Of a stretch of 11,004 bases of DNA, positions 1 through 8,104 are shown in pieces; the first letter of the stretch is position 1, and each line of letters begins with the position of its first letter. The DNA lies in the NCBI GenBank assembly GCA_938044295.1, contig CALIRC010000086.1, positions 1-11,004 on the forward strand, written 5' to 3'. Position numbers and translations under genes: made by a program. Under the pieces are notes generated by a model, which saw nothing but the letters and a program-made list of their open reading frames with translations, ran no database searches and had not been told where the DNA came from. The DNA comes from Minisyncoccota bacterium (GTDB lineage: Bacteria > Patescibacteriota > Minisyncoccia > Moranbacterales > GCA-2747515).

Positions 1-1326
1 AATGTCTTGCTTTGCAATTTCCTGAAGAAACGTTGATTTACCTGTTCCCGTCTGACCGATCACATACAGATGCCGCCGACGATCAGTTTCACCGATACGG
101 ATCGGTGTCTCACTCCCACGGTAATTATTGTAGCCAAGTAATACACCCTCTTTAGGTACATTAATCGGTGGCGGCGCACTTCCTGATTTCAACCATTTAA
201 TCTTTGGGGTTTCTGTTGTAGAAATAGGAAAATGATACATACTCGCAATCTCCTCAATACCTAAAAGGATGCTATGCGGCTTATGAAAAAGGCGAAAGAT
301 ATAATTAAAGATGACTTTCTTACTCTTATTATCAAAGTGCTGGACACGCAAATGATTAACACCGTGATGCTCAAATTGTGAAAAAGCATTTTCAATATGC
401 GCAAGAATTTCTTGCGAACGCTCCAGCGTGGGAGATGAGGCTACCATTCTGACATTAACATGAAATCCAGGCTTGGACGCTTTTTTTTCAATCTCCTTCA
501 CAAGCTCTTGTTCTTCTGGTGTAAGTTGCACCATCTCTTTCGATTCATCTTTTTTTCCTGCACCAGCAGAAAACATGCTCCCGAGAAAATCAAAAGTAGC
601 ATAAAGGATGGTTGCAACAAGACCACCACGATGCACCTGCTCTAATCGTTTCCCCTGTTGCATCTTATGCGCAATTGTCCGACCTTTTTGCATCCAACTT
701 TTTTTTGCAGCGCACAATACAAATTGAATGCACGCACCTTCCTCTGCAGTCTCCAGCTTACTAAGTGCAGTAGTAATCTCATTAAGTGAATCACTACTCA
801 TCTCACTGTATGTTCTTAGCGGAAGCGCATATGTATCTTGCAATCGCAAAATGCCCACAGACACCTCCGAACCAGGTGAAAAAATGGTATAGTCCTCAAC
901 CTTTTCAATCTCTGCGCCAGAAAAGTAACTATGCACTTGTTTCTCAAGTGCGCTACGAAACTTCTTAGGTACAGACACATAAAATAAAATTTCCTCACTA
1001 CCACACGGATTTGCAATCTCAAATGAAAAATGTGGCTTTCCACGGAAAAAAGAATGTGAACGACTAGAAAGACGCGAGAGTGTTGTAAGGAGCTGTTCCA
1101 TTGATGCCACTTCTTCTTTCCAGGCTTCTGGATTATTGCTATTAGCAGCCTCATCAGATGCTGATGCCTGACGAATGCGCACTACTTCAAGGTCTTCATT
1201 CATTGCATCATTGAGATTTTTGCGATGACCACCAAAACTCCGAAAAACCAAAAAACCACCAGTCACAGCGCAAGTACCAGCGAGGATCAGCGCAAGAATG
1301 CCAAAAATAAGGTTAATCGTATTCAC
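1..1326 (-). CDS. Type IV secretion/conjugation-type ATPase (VirD4/HerA-like), N-terminal part, runs off left edge
   Basis: The 442 visible residues form the N-terminal part of a membrane-anchored hexameric-type ATPase of the VirD4/TraG/HerA (DUF87) group found in CPR bacteria. Residues about 4-28 are one hydrophobic membrane segment (NLIFGILALILAG) followed by basic FRSFGGHR. A long alpha/beta domain of about 370 residues follows, then EEIASMYHFP and the approach DRRRHLYVIG leading into Walker A GQTGTGKST at residues 424-432. Walker B and the rest of the motor lie beyond the window. Such proteins power transfer of DNA or protein, or pilus assembly, at the inner membrane. I chose the GTG at 1326 because the frame has no ATG before the membrane segment and a stop lies 16 codons upstream. 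No Shine-Dalgarno is visible; TAATAT lies close upstream. It is the last gene visible of the leftward cluster. The family is confident; the exact role is inferred. Confidence 0.85.
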   Translation of the reverse strand, partial: MNTINLIFGILALILAGTCAVTGGFLVFRSFGGHRKNLNDAMNEDLEVVRIRQASASDEAANSNNPEAWKEEVASMEQLLTTLSRLSSRSHSFFRGKPHFSFEIANPCGSEEILFYVSVPKKFRSALEKQVHSYFSGAEIEKVEDYTIFSPGSEVSVGILRLQDTYALPLRTYSEMSSDSLNEITTALSKLETAEEGACIQFVLCAAKKSWMQKGRTIAHKMQQGKRLEQVHRGGLVATILYATFDFLGSMFSAGAGKKDESKEMVQLTPEEQELVKEIEKKASKPGFHVNVRMVASSPTLERSQEILAHIENAFSQFEHHGVNHLRVQHFDNKSKKVIFNYIFRLFHKPHSILLGIEEIASMYHFPISTTETPKIKWLKSGSAPPPINVPKEGVLLGYNNYRGSETPIRIGETDRRRHLYVIGQTGTGKSTFLQEIAKQDI

Positions 1327-1476
1327 AGCAATGAAAATATTACAAATTACTCTCGAATGAACAAATCGTTCTTAGAGCCAGCTTACGATCTTTTTTTTCA
1401 AGTGAATTTTTCCAATATTAGCGAAAGAAAAGAGCGTAAACAGGTTCATACATATTCGATAGACATTCAGAAAAAT

Positions 1477-1935
1477 CTAAGTCGGTGGCGATATCATCCC
1501 GTGATCAACTAATTTCTGATGCAAATCATCATGTACAAGCTGGTCATGCAATCGATCAAGCATATAATAATCATTTAAATGTTCCGCTACTTGAACCGAA
1601 TGAAGCACACCTTTGGTAACGGCCAAATCAATAAGATGTTGTAACTGCGATTCATAATCCATTTGCTGGTGCACCTCACTAGCATCCTGCGAAATATCTG
1701 CGATCACATCATCAGACGGTGGTGCAGACTGTACATCAGACAATATTTTACTGTACGCACCATCTTTTTCCGAATGCGACTTTTCAACTACACCTTCTAT
1801 GCGCCCAGAAACATCACGAGATTCTACAGTTTCCGTAGATATTTCCTGTGTACTTTTTTCAGTAGCGTCCAAACGCTCTTCCGAATTTAGATCCACATCC
1901 TCAATCGGCTCCAAACTGTAAACACTCTGTCCCAT
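1477..1935 (-). CDS. Acidic 152-aa protein with C-terminal helical domain, secretion-cluster associated
   Basis: The first 90 residues are a disordered-looking acidic tail rich in Glu, Ser, Asp and Val. Residues about 93-147 are ordered and helical: a segment starting ESQLQHLIDLAVTKGV, then VAEHLNDYYMLDRLHDQLV and KLVDHGMI. From memory, this pattern (hydrophobic helix, an H-L-N-x-x-Y-x-L-D-x-L-H-D core and a short tail) ends many CPR proteins encoded just before the VirD4-like ATPase; I could not check this. The gene starts 17 nt after the stop of the DUF5663-like gene, so the two are probably cotranscribed. There is no Shine-Dalgarno before the ATG. There is no membrane segment or signal peptide, so it is probably cytoplasmic. 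Function unknown; a partner or adaptor of the ATPase is an inference from position only. Confidence 0.75.
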   Translation of the reverse strand: MGQSVYSLEPIEDVDLNSEERLDATEKSTQEISTETVESRDVSGRIEGVVEKSHSEKDGAYSKILSDVQSAPPSDDVIADISQDASEVHQQMDYESQLQHLIDLAVTKGVLHSVQVAEHLNDYYMLDRLHDQLVHDDLHQKLVDHGMISPPT

Positions 1936-1952
1936 ACAATACGATTCAGATA

Positions 1953-2300
1953 CTATTTTTTATTATCATTCCCAGAGAGCATCTCTTTTTCAAAATCCGC
2001 AAAATCCGCAAAAAAACCATCAACCACCTTAGCGACAAATTGATCATAGTCAGGAATCGCATCTGTCAAAAAACGATTCACATCTTCCTCCTTTACATTC
2101 TCATCTTCTACCTTCTCGAGAAAGATTTTTTGATCATCCGTAGATAGTTTAGCTGTAGTCTCATAAAAGATTCGCCGCAAAAGCGCCTCCACAAGCTCAC
2201 CTATAACAGCGTCTCTTTGCTTCTGATCAGCGTTTTGTAAGCCCATCTTTTCGACCAATATTTTCTCAACATTTGCTGCTAGTGCACTATTTTTGTTCAT
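1953..2300 (-). CDS. DUF5663-like small helical protein
   Basis: This 115-residue, acidic, all-helical protein has no membrane segment. The order of its parts matches the small CPR family I know as DUF5663: an N-terminal helix with VEKILVEKMGL, a central EALLRRIFYETTAKL, a helix DDQKIFLEKVEDEN, and then FLTDAIPDYDQFVAKVV with the characteristic FL-x3-IPD turn. The C-terminus is a charged helix (FADFEKEML). The family's biochemical role is unknown. Family members, as I recall, sit beside type IV secretion-like genes in CPR genomes, as here. The gene begins 34 nt after the stop of the 1234-aa gene and is followed after 17 nt by the 152-aa gene. There is no Shine-Dalgarno, but TATACAAT lies just upstream of the start, so it may have its own promoter with a very short leader. 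The family assignment is from memory. Confidence 0.75.
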   Translation of the reverse strand: MNKNSALAANVEKILVEKMGLQNADQKQRDAVIGELVEALLRRIFYETTAKLSTDDQKIFLEKVEDENVKEEDVNRFLTDAIPDYDQFVAKVVDGFFADFADFEKEMLSGNDNKK

Positions 2301-2334
2301 AAATTTTGTATTAGTTTATTGTATAGAAAATATT

Positions 2335-5300
2335 CTATGATCGTTCTACTAACTCTGCAAAACTTTTCGGATATGATGGAAGAGTGCCTGCATGCACATC
2401 AGGATTTTGACCCACAAAATACTCAATCGCAAGTAATCGGTATAGTGCCTTCCCGACATCATACTGATTAAACTGGCTATCAATCATCTCTTGTGGCAGA
2501 TGTTCCTCAAGTGCTTCTCGAATGCGTGAAAGATCCGCGACAGCCTCTGTCGGATTACTGACAACACGCGCGACATCTTCTGCATTAATCTGCAGCTCAT
2601 TGTAACTGAGATTTGATGCTAAGTGGAGCTTTGCACTATCAGTTGTATTGAAAACTTCTTGCATAATCGAACGCTCCAAATCGACGATATCAACACGCTC
2701 CAGTGGAGTGATCGAAAGTATGTGTTGATTAAGTTCATTGGTACTCAAACTTTCAATCCACTCTATACTCGCAGTATTGAACTTCTCACCTTCAGTAACA
2801 ACTTCTGGATCTGGATCCATAAAGGGCTCTGGCGCAACTTCTGGCTGTATCACGTTTTCTTGCAATACTGCTTCGCGAGCTGCTTCACGCAGAGCCTCAG
2901 CCGTACGTTCCGCACGCACTGCTTCAAAATCATGATATCGGTGCTCACCAACAGCGCTCATTTTAAAGGCGTCCTCATAATTTCCACCAGAAACATCAAT
3001 ATCTGAATTAAAACCGAGAGTAATATTAAGTTCATCTGGGCGGACAAAATTAAAGATTTCATACGGCTCCTTGCCTGGCGGCAAACTATTGACCAAATCC
3101 TTGATCAAAACGCCACTTTCCGTACGCATATCACCTGACTCCGTGATTGAAGCATTGATGACATCCAGGACTGGCCTCCAATCCAATTGATCTTTACTTA
3201 TACCAAGTTGTTTTGCCATCTCTTCCTGTACTAAACCAGAAACAGTGTCCCCACTCTCAATCGGCAAATGTGAAATTTCATAGTGAGGATCAGTCATCCA
3301 ATCACCGGTTTCTGGTCCAGAAGACAAATCTCCTAAATCTCCAAGATGAACACCTTCAGAAGATCCAAGATCTACTGGCACTTCTCCAAAAGCTGCAACG
3401 TTGGTATCGAGACCACTACCAGTAGAACCAGTCACACTCTCAGCATTTCTAACATCTAGCGGCTCTCCAAATGCTTGAGAATCTGTCTCAAGTCCATGTA
3501 TCTCAGGATCCCCTGAATGAGGCTCAGGAGAAGGTAAAGAATCTGATGAAGTTTCTCCAAAAGATGCCGTATTTACATCAAGGTCACTGCCACCAGTGGA
3601 GCCAGTCACGCTTTCTGTAGCCGGACCAAAACCAAGCTTTTCTTGCGCATAAGAGAAGTATTCACCCCACGGCACATATGACAACACCTCACCAATAACA
3701 AAAACACCAGCACCAGATGCAACACCCTTCACACGACTTGCAATTTGACCTTCAAATCGCTTTGCATAGAGCTCGTCAGTACGATTAATTTCCTGGCCGA
3801 GAAACGCTTGAATACTCGCCATTCTCTCCTCTGGTGACACCTGAGAGCTTTCCCAGTCAATAGCATTTTTTTCCAGCGCATCTTTCACACCTTGCTCAGA
3901 GCGAGCATCACGTTTTGCAAGAAAACGCTCTTGTACGCCAGCATAAACAGCAGCGCCACCCAGTGCACGAACACCTGTGAATACGCTAGAAGCAATAGCA
4001 GCCCCCACGACTGGAACTGCACCAAGAGCAACACTTGCGCCTGCTACACCAGCACCACCGATAATAAGACCCTTCCATCCAAACTTTTTGCGAATATCAC
4101 GATACCCACTGACCACTTTCGATGCCATACGAGTAAAGCCACTTGTCGCCGAACTCTTTTCAAATTGCAATTGCAGCTTCGCCTCATCAATGTGCGACAT
4201 TTGCTCTAGATGAATTTCTCTTGTGATGATTTCTATAACAGATTGATCTAGTGTGCCATCATGAGAGAAAAGTGCGATGCGAGCATTGACAGAGTCTTTC
4301 GTCGCATCTTTGAGTGCTTGCAGTGCATCCTCTCGCTCCTTGACTACTTGTGATTTTGCGTTTGATTCTTGAAATGAGCCATAGATCTTACGCATGACGT
4401 TCTTACTTTCTAAGAACGCTAAATCTGCTCGTGCAAAATTTTCACGTGCAATGCGTAACCGCTCTTCAATCTCAGAACGCTCTGGAGAATCCTCATCTTG
4501 TTGAGCCATCCGCTCTCTCTCCGCTACTTGCTCTGCATCTGAAGCATCGTTCAATTCCTGATCATTCTCTATTGCCGTCTTTTGATCCAGTACTTTCTGC
4601 GATTCCTCTAAAAGGTGATCGACATCACCTCCCAATTCCAGATATCTGCGTTCAATTTTTTGGTGTTCTAATTGCTGGTCTTTAAGCTCTCTTTCTTTTG
4701 CGGTTAAGTCTTCTTGTAATTTCGCATTGCTCTTTGCGCGCTCTGTTGGATTGATAGCTGTATCGTCTTGATTTTCTTTTATACGCAATTGATCATTCTC
4801 TATACGAGAAGTAAGGTGTGCGATTTTTCTCTGCGAAGCCACATAAGAATCCACCAACGCCGAAAGCGAATCAACTGATTCGACATCACCCTCTAGAGAA
4901 GGAGGTACCACAGCATCACCTTCACTACTAGCCAATCCCTTTTGCGCCTCGTTCCTAAGGTAATCAATATCGCCACCCAAATCCATATATTTGCGTGCAA
5001 CATTTTTATGTGTATCCCGCATTTTCGCAAGCTCCTCTTCTTGTTGTTTAAGTGGGGTGATCAAATTCGCCTTATTTGCTGCTCTCTCTATAGAATCAGT
5101 CGTATTTTCATCGTTTTCTTTGATCTTTGCCCTACTATTCTCTACACGAGAAGTATGATGTGCTATTTTTTTCTCTAAATCCACATACTGCTCTACTAGT
5201 TTAGCAGGTGAATCAATACCACTCTCAGGAGAGGGTGACGGCTTCACTTCCGGTGTGCCTGTATCCACTACATCATCTACTTTCTTCTCAGGACTTTCGT

Positions 5301-6039
5301 CAGCACCACCTTTGTTTGCAAGATCTTCACCTACAGAATCACCACTGTTTTCCTGACTTTCAGGAGCTCCTGTTTCAGCAGAAGCATCAGCATCTACACC
5401 ACCTTCTTTTTTTACACCCTCTTCACTTTTATTTCCCTCAGCATCTGCGCTCTCACTAGCATCAGAAGAAATCTCACTAACAGCTACATCCCCATCTACT
5501 ACAACTGATTCCTTCGTCTTTTTTGCTTCCTCTTTTGCGGTATCATCAATCACGTCAATGTGTTCTCGCATGCGAGATGGTGCTGAATCAGAAACAGCGC
5601 CACGCACACTCTCGCTGCGGGAATCAATGCCGTGATGCGTTAAATCTGCATCAAGCCGATCACGTTCATACTGCAATGTCTGAGGATACAGTGTATGCAT
5701 TTCTTTACGTAATCTTTGCATATCATCTTTCTGCACATTTAATGCAGTATTCTTTTCAAAAATACGCTTCTTATTTTTATCACTACCATCTTTTTTCAAT
5801 GCTGCAATTTCTGTTTCGAGGCGTGTCTGATTATCCTTAGCTCTTTGTAATAATGTGAGATTTGTATTGTACTGATGATCAAATTTAAATCGATCTGCAA
5901 GTTCTTGCTGTGTCGTTCTTTTTGCATCAGAAGAATCAGACGCATTAAAGTCATCATTTGCAAGACGATCTCGATCTTTTTCGTTGCGCACGTCTTCTGC
6001 AGAAGCATTATCCACTGAAGAAGGTGTTTCGTTAGACAT
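2335..6039 (-). CDS. Giant coiled-coil protein with repeated module, glycine-rich membrane segments and LysM-like segment
   Basis: 1234 residues, very acidic. In order: a helical module at about 46-130; a low-complexity Ser/Asp/Glu/Lys linker (about 150-275); two clear copies of a 95-residue coiled-coil module (277-371 and 391-487) sharing KIAHxTSR, IKENxDxT and YxxLGGDxDxL; more coiled coil (510-600); basic YRDIRKKFGWKGL followed by glycine-rich hydrophobic stretches (about 656-702) and another (about 771-790). Then come Gly/Ser repeats containing ESVTGSTG, a LysM-like part (about 926-1010, IESGDTVSGLV to VRPDELNI), and a helical tail. The layout recalls large CPR membrane proteins near secretion ATPases. 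I infer a membrane-spanning scaffold whose LysM-like part could bind peptidoglycan. No signal peptide is seen. The start has a good AAGGA site. It could instead be an adhesin or tape-measure-like protein; function is unproven. Confidence 0.85.
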   Translation of the reverse strand: MSNETPSSVDNASAEDVRNEKDRDRLANDDFNASDSSDAKRTTQQELADRFKFDHQYNTNLTLLQRAKDNQTRLETEIAALKKDGSDKNKKRIFEKNTALNVQKDDMQRLRKEMHTLYPQTLQYERDRLDADLTHHGIDSRSESVRGAVSDSAPSRMREHIDVIDDTAKEEAKKTKESVVVDGDVAVSEISSDASESADAEGNKSEEGVKKEGGVDADASAETGAPESQENSGDSVGEDLANKGGADESPEKKVDDVVDTGTPEVKPSPSPESGIDSPAKLVEQYVDLEKKIAHHTSRVENSRAKIKENDENTTDSIERAANKANLITPLKQQEEELAKMRDTHKNVARKYMDLGGDIDYLRNEAQKGLASSEGDAVVPPSLEGDVESVDSLSALVDSYVASQRKIAHLTSRIENDQLRIKENQDDTAINPTERAKSNAKLQEDLTAKERELKDQQLEHQKIERRYLELGGDVDHLLEESQKVLDQKTAIENDQELNDASDAEQVAERERMAQQDEDSPERSEIEERLRIARENFARADLAFLESKNVMRKIYGSFQESNAKSQVVKEREDALQALKDATKDSVNARIALFSHDGTLDQSVIEIITREIHLEQMSHIDEAKLQLQFEKSSATSGFTRMASKVVSGYRDIRKKFGWKGLIIGGAGVAGASVALGAVPVVGAAIASSVFTGVRALGGAAVYAGVQERFLAKRDARSEQGVKDALEKNAIDWESSQVSPEERMASIQAFLGQEINRTDELYAKRFEGQIASRVKGVASGAGVFVIGEVLSYVPWGEYFSYAQEKLGFGPATESVTGSTGGSDLDVNTASFGETSSDSLPSPEPHSGDPEIHGLETDSQAFGEPLDVRNAESVTGSTGSGLDTNVAAFGEVPVDLGSSEGVHLGDLGDLSSGPETGDWMTDPHYEISHLPIESGDTVSGLVQEEMAKQLGISKDQLDWRPVLDVINASITESGDMRTESGVLIKDLVNSLPPGKEPYEIFNFVRPDELNITLGFNSDIDVSGGNYEDAFKMSAVGEHRYHDFEAVRAERTAEALREAAREAVLQENVIQPEVAPEPFMDPDPEVVTEGEKFNTASIEWIESLSTNELNQHILSITPLERVDIVDLERSIMQEVFNTTDSAKLHLASNLSYNELQINAEDVARVVSNPTEAVADLSRIREALEEHLPQEMIDSQFNQYDVGKALYRLLAIEYFVGQNPDVHAGTLPSYPKSFAELVERS
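3382..3615 (-). repeat. Gly/Ser-rich ESVTGSTG repeats within the giant protein
   Basis: Residues 809-829 (3553-3615) and 867-886 (3382-3441) are two copies of a short segment with the pattern ESVTGSTG, Gly/Ser, LD, Asn, Ala, FGE. A partial third unit (QAFGEPLD, residues 855-862) lies between them. They link the last hydrophobic segment to the LysM-like part and look like a flexible spacer whose copy number could vary between strains. Confidence 0.7.
4579..5211 (-). repeat. Two tandem copies of a 95-residue coiled-coil module within the giant protein
   Basis: Copy 1 (4927-5211, residues 277-371) and copy 2 (4579-4869, residues 391-487) align end to end. Shared anchors are LVEQYV/LVDSYV, KIAHHTSRVEN/KIAHLTSRIEN, IKENDENT/IKENQDDT, ERAANKA/ERAKSNA and KYMDLGGDIDYL/RYLELGGDVDHL. 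An acidic linker of about 20 residues separates them. The two have diverged at many positions, so the duplication is old. The N-terminal helical region (residues about 46-130) may be a third, much more degenerate copy. Confidence 0.8.
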
Positions 6040-6044
6040 AGCAA

Positions 6045-6050
6045 ATCCTT
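6045..6050 (-). promoter_or_regulatory. Ribosome binding site of the 1234-aa gene
   Basis: AAGGAT on the minus strand leaves 6 nt between the AAGGA core and the ATG at 6037-6039. It supports this start and is notable because the neighbouring genes of the cluster show no recognisable Shine-Dalgarno. Confidence 0.6.
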
Positions 6051-6118
6051 ACTTTATAATCTGCAACCAAACTTGTATCTAACACTTTGAAGAAATGTCA
6101 GATATTTCTATTCCTAGT

Positions 6119-6127
6119 ATTATACCA
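6119..6127 (-). promoter_or_regulatory. Extended -10 promoter of the 1234-aa gene
   Basis: TGGTATAAT on the minus strand is a perfect -10 hexamer with the TGn extension, placed 16 nt after the stop of the 599-aa gene. No good -35 is seen, which is usual for extended -10 promoters. The predicted start near 6112 gives a leader of about 70 nt. The same 10-mer GTGGTATAAT occurs upstream of the 599-aa gene. Confidence 0.5.
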
Positions 6128-6142
6128 CAACCACTGCAATGC

Positions 6143-7942
6143 TCATGCAGCATCCTCAACCTTTTCCATGATAAGGGCATTGATACACAGAAATAAATCT
6201 TCAACAGTCATATTTTCTTGATCTGACTCTTCTACTTGCACCATAATCTCTTGCACAGCACGCCCATTAGCAAGTACTGTGATCGCTCTTTTATAAGTTT
6301 TATGGAGTGTGTCACTGCGAGAACGAAGTTGCTCTAGTGTCATTTCTGCCAAATCCTTCACCGCAATCTCCACACCAGAGCGCTCGATAACCCACTGCAC
6401 ATCAAACGCTACATCAGCTGCAAAAGTCCGCAAAAGTACGTCATAACGCTCAGAAAGGATATGGAGAATCGCTTCCGCAGAAGGCTCTGTATCAGATGGG
6501 AAGCCTTCCCATACTTCACGCTCCTTGTTCTCTTGGTCATCAGAAAAATTCTCCTCGTTGTTCTGTCCTTCATACGTCTCTTCCTGTAAACGATCATCAC
6601 TACTATAAGATTCTGAATTAGTTTCTGTCACGTGTGGTTCATCAAATTTCTTCAACATTCTTTCACGCAGCGCAGCAAAAGAAAGTGGTTTCGATTGTTT
6701 ATGATTATTGATGAAAACATATGCGGCCTTTTCATTCTCAGTAAGAGATGCAATATAATATACCGTACCACCACCAGGATGCTGCAGCTGAATCATCTGA
6801 TTTTTTGCAAATTTCCAATTCTCCACAGCCCTTGGCGAATCCAGAAAAACACGCTCAGCAGTTTCACGCTGTGCTTTCTTTTGCTTTCCAAAAATCTCTT
6901 CCCTTAGCAAACCTTTCAATTTCCCATTTACTAGTGTAAATTCAGATTTATCTTGTAAATCACGAATCGTATTAATATATGTTTTATCCTGTTTTTGTCG
7001 ATCAATGATCCTATACCGACTAGCCAATACCTGACCCACTCCAAAATGATGCTTGTTAAGCGTATCAGGAGAATCAAATGCAACAGGAGTATCTGGCGTA
7101 TAAAGACTTTTAAATGCATGAGCTTTGAGCTTCACTTCACTCTCATTGCCGTCTGCAAGATAAGAAAAAACAAATTGATCATCTTCGATTTTCAGAAAAG
7201 TGAGGACAATATCATGATTTTTTCTTTGGATATAAGACTCACCAACAGTAGCATGCACTCCACGCACAGAAAGAATCTCAGCTGTCGGCGCAGACGAGTT
7301 TTCTGCTGTCTGTGCATCAACAGAAGTCAGATCCTGGGTAGGCTCTGCCATACGATCAGCATCATCAGCTACATCTTCTGACGAAGAACCTGAAACATGC
7401 ATATTGTGAATTTTAATCAATTCCGCCTCGCTGACTGGCTCTGTACTGTCTGGGTCTCCACCCTTGAGAACTGTGTGAACCATCTTTTTTCCTTGTGAAA
7501 ACGAAATCTCACAAACATCAATTTCCATACCAACTCCATCATCTCCATCAATGCGAATGTTAATTGTCTGACCTTTTTTATAAGCAAAATCAGAAGCAAG
7601 AGGTTGATCCTCCGAAACCACAATCTCTTCATCCACTTCGCTCTCGATGAGATCCCTACGGTCAAGGTACGCTGCATGCATGCGCGCGAAATCTATGTCG
7701 CTAAGCGTCTGCTCACTGGCATCTGAAGTCTTGCTGCGATAAGTAATATCTCCCCCACCATCTGCATTTGGCTTGATGGCCAAGAGATCTACCATGTCTT
7801 CGATGCCACTAGGCAAAACGACAAAATAGTCTACATCCCTATCCAAAGATATAGTACGTTTACCAATCACGACCTCACATCGATCCAGAGAGTCTTCCAC
7901 GGTGTGATCATTTTCTACAGCAGGATTTACTTTTTCACTCAT
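6143..7942 (-). CDS. Large acidic protein with about five degenerate beta-rich repeats and a helical C-terminus
   Basis: 599 residues from the ATG at 7942. A GTG in frame at 7969 would add nine residues, but the ATG is preferred because the GTG precedes a basic stretch with no support. Five segments of about 55-65 residues look like related small beta barrels, each alternating beta strands and ending in a short helix: about 31-90 (VDYFVVLPSGIED), 118-180 (GQTINIRIDGDDGVGMEID), 228-282 (GESYIQRKNHDIVLTFLKIE), 297-350 and 375-432 (NQMIQLQHPGGGTVYYIASL). Acidic linkers separate several of them. Residues about 441-485 are a Glu/Asp/Asn linker and 490-599 are helical. No membrane segment, signal peptide or catalytic motif is visible. 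It is the first gene of the leftward cluster. I do not recognise a named family; an SH3- or Tudor-like binding scaffold is an inference. It ends in TGA. Confidence 0.8.
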   Translation of the reverse strand: MSEKVNPAVENDHTVEDSLDRCEVVIGKRTISLDRDVDYFVVLPSGIEDMVDLLAIKPNADGGGDITYRSKTSDASEQTLSDIDFARMHAAYLDRRDLIESEVDEEIVVSEDQPLASDFAYKKGQTINIRIDGDDGVGMEIDVCEISFSQGKKMVHTVLKGGDPDSTEPVSEAELIKIHNMHVSGSSSEDVADDADRMAEPTQDLTSVDAQTAENSSAPTAEILSVRGVHATVGESYIQRKNHDIVLTFLKIEDDQFVFSYLADGNESEVKLKAHAFKSLYTPDTPVAFDSPDTLNKHHFGVGQVLASRYRIIDRQKQDKTYINTIRDLQDKSEFTLVNGKLKGLLREEIFGKQKKAQRETAERVFLDSPRAVENWKFAKNQMIQLQHPGGGTVYYIASLTENEKAAYVFINNHKQSKPLSFAALRERMLKKFDEPHVTETNSESYSSDDRLQEETYEGQNNEENFSDDQENKEREVWEGFPSDTEPSAEAILHILSERYDVLLRTFAADVAFDVQWVIERSGVEIAVKDLAEMTLEQLRSRSDTLHKTYKRAITVLANGRAVQEIMVQVEESDQENMTVEDLFLCINALIMEKVEDAA

Positions 7943-7956
7943 ACATTTATAGTAAG

Positions 7957-8080
7957 AGGACTTCCTCACTTTAGTGCAATGTGAGACACAAACACTACTT
8001 TTTCTGTAAGGCGTACAGACGTACGTCGTCAGAAAAAGGAGTGTTTATAAAAGGAGCAGCGTGCAAAGTAATGAAGTCCT
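7957..8080. repeat. Long imperfect inverted repeat / hairpin in the leader of the 599-aa gene
   Basis: The inner arms are 7990-8006 (AAACACTACTTTTTCTG) and 8030-8046 (CAGAAAAAGGAGTGTTT), complementary at 16 of 17 positions around a 23-nt loop. The loop contains the perfect palindrome GACGTACGTC (8018-8027). The outermost arms AGGACTTC (7957-7964) and GAAGTCCT (8073-8080) are perfectly complementary. Between inner and outer arms, ACTTT and TGCA elements also pair. If transcription starts near 8098 the whole structure lies in the 5' leader, ending about 15 nt before the start codon. It could be an RNA regulator, a miniature mobile element or a DNA-level palindrome. Confidence 0.7.
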
Positions 8081-8104
8081 AAGTAAGAAAGGTTTACAGT
8101 CTAC

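Noticed and set aside
816..1154. Minus-strand 112-codon ORF inside the ATPase gene
   Set aside because: It overlaps the ATPase in another frame and has the unbiased composition of a shadow frame.
1372..1449. A 25-codon ORF (MNLFTLFSFANIGK...) in the gap before the ATPase, in the same frame as it
   Set aside because: No ribosome binding site, too short to judge, and no resemblance to anything I know; an in-frame stop ends it before the ATPase start.
2623..5840. Several plus-strand ORFs of 60-130 codons opposite the giant gene
   Set aside because: All are antisense shadows of the 1234-aa frame, with no ribosome binding sites or recognisable domains.
7990..8046. Inner hairpin of the intergenic region as a bidirectional terminator
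   Set aside because: It lies upstream of both divergent genes, so no transcript needs ending there, and no T-run follows the stem on either strand.
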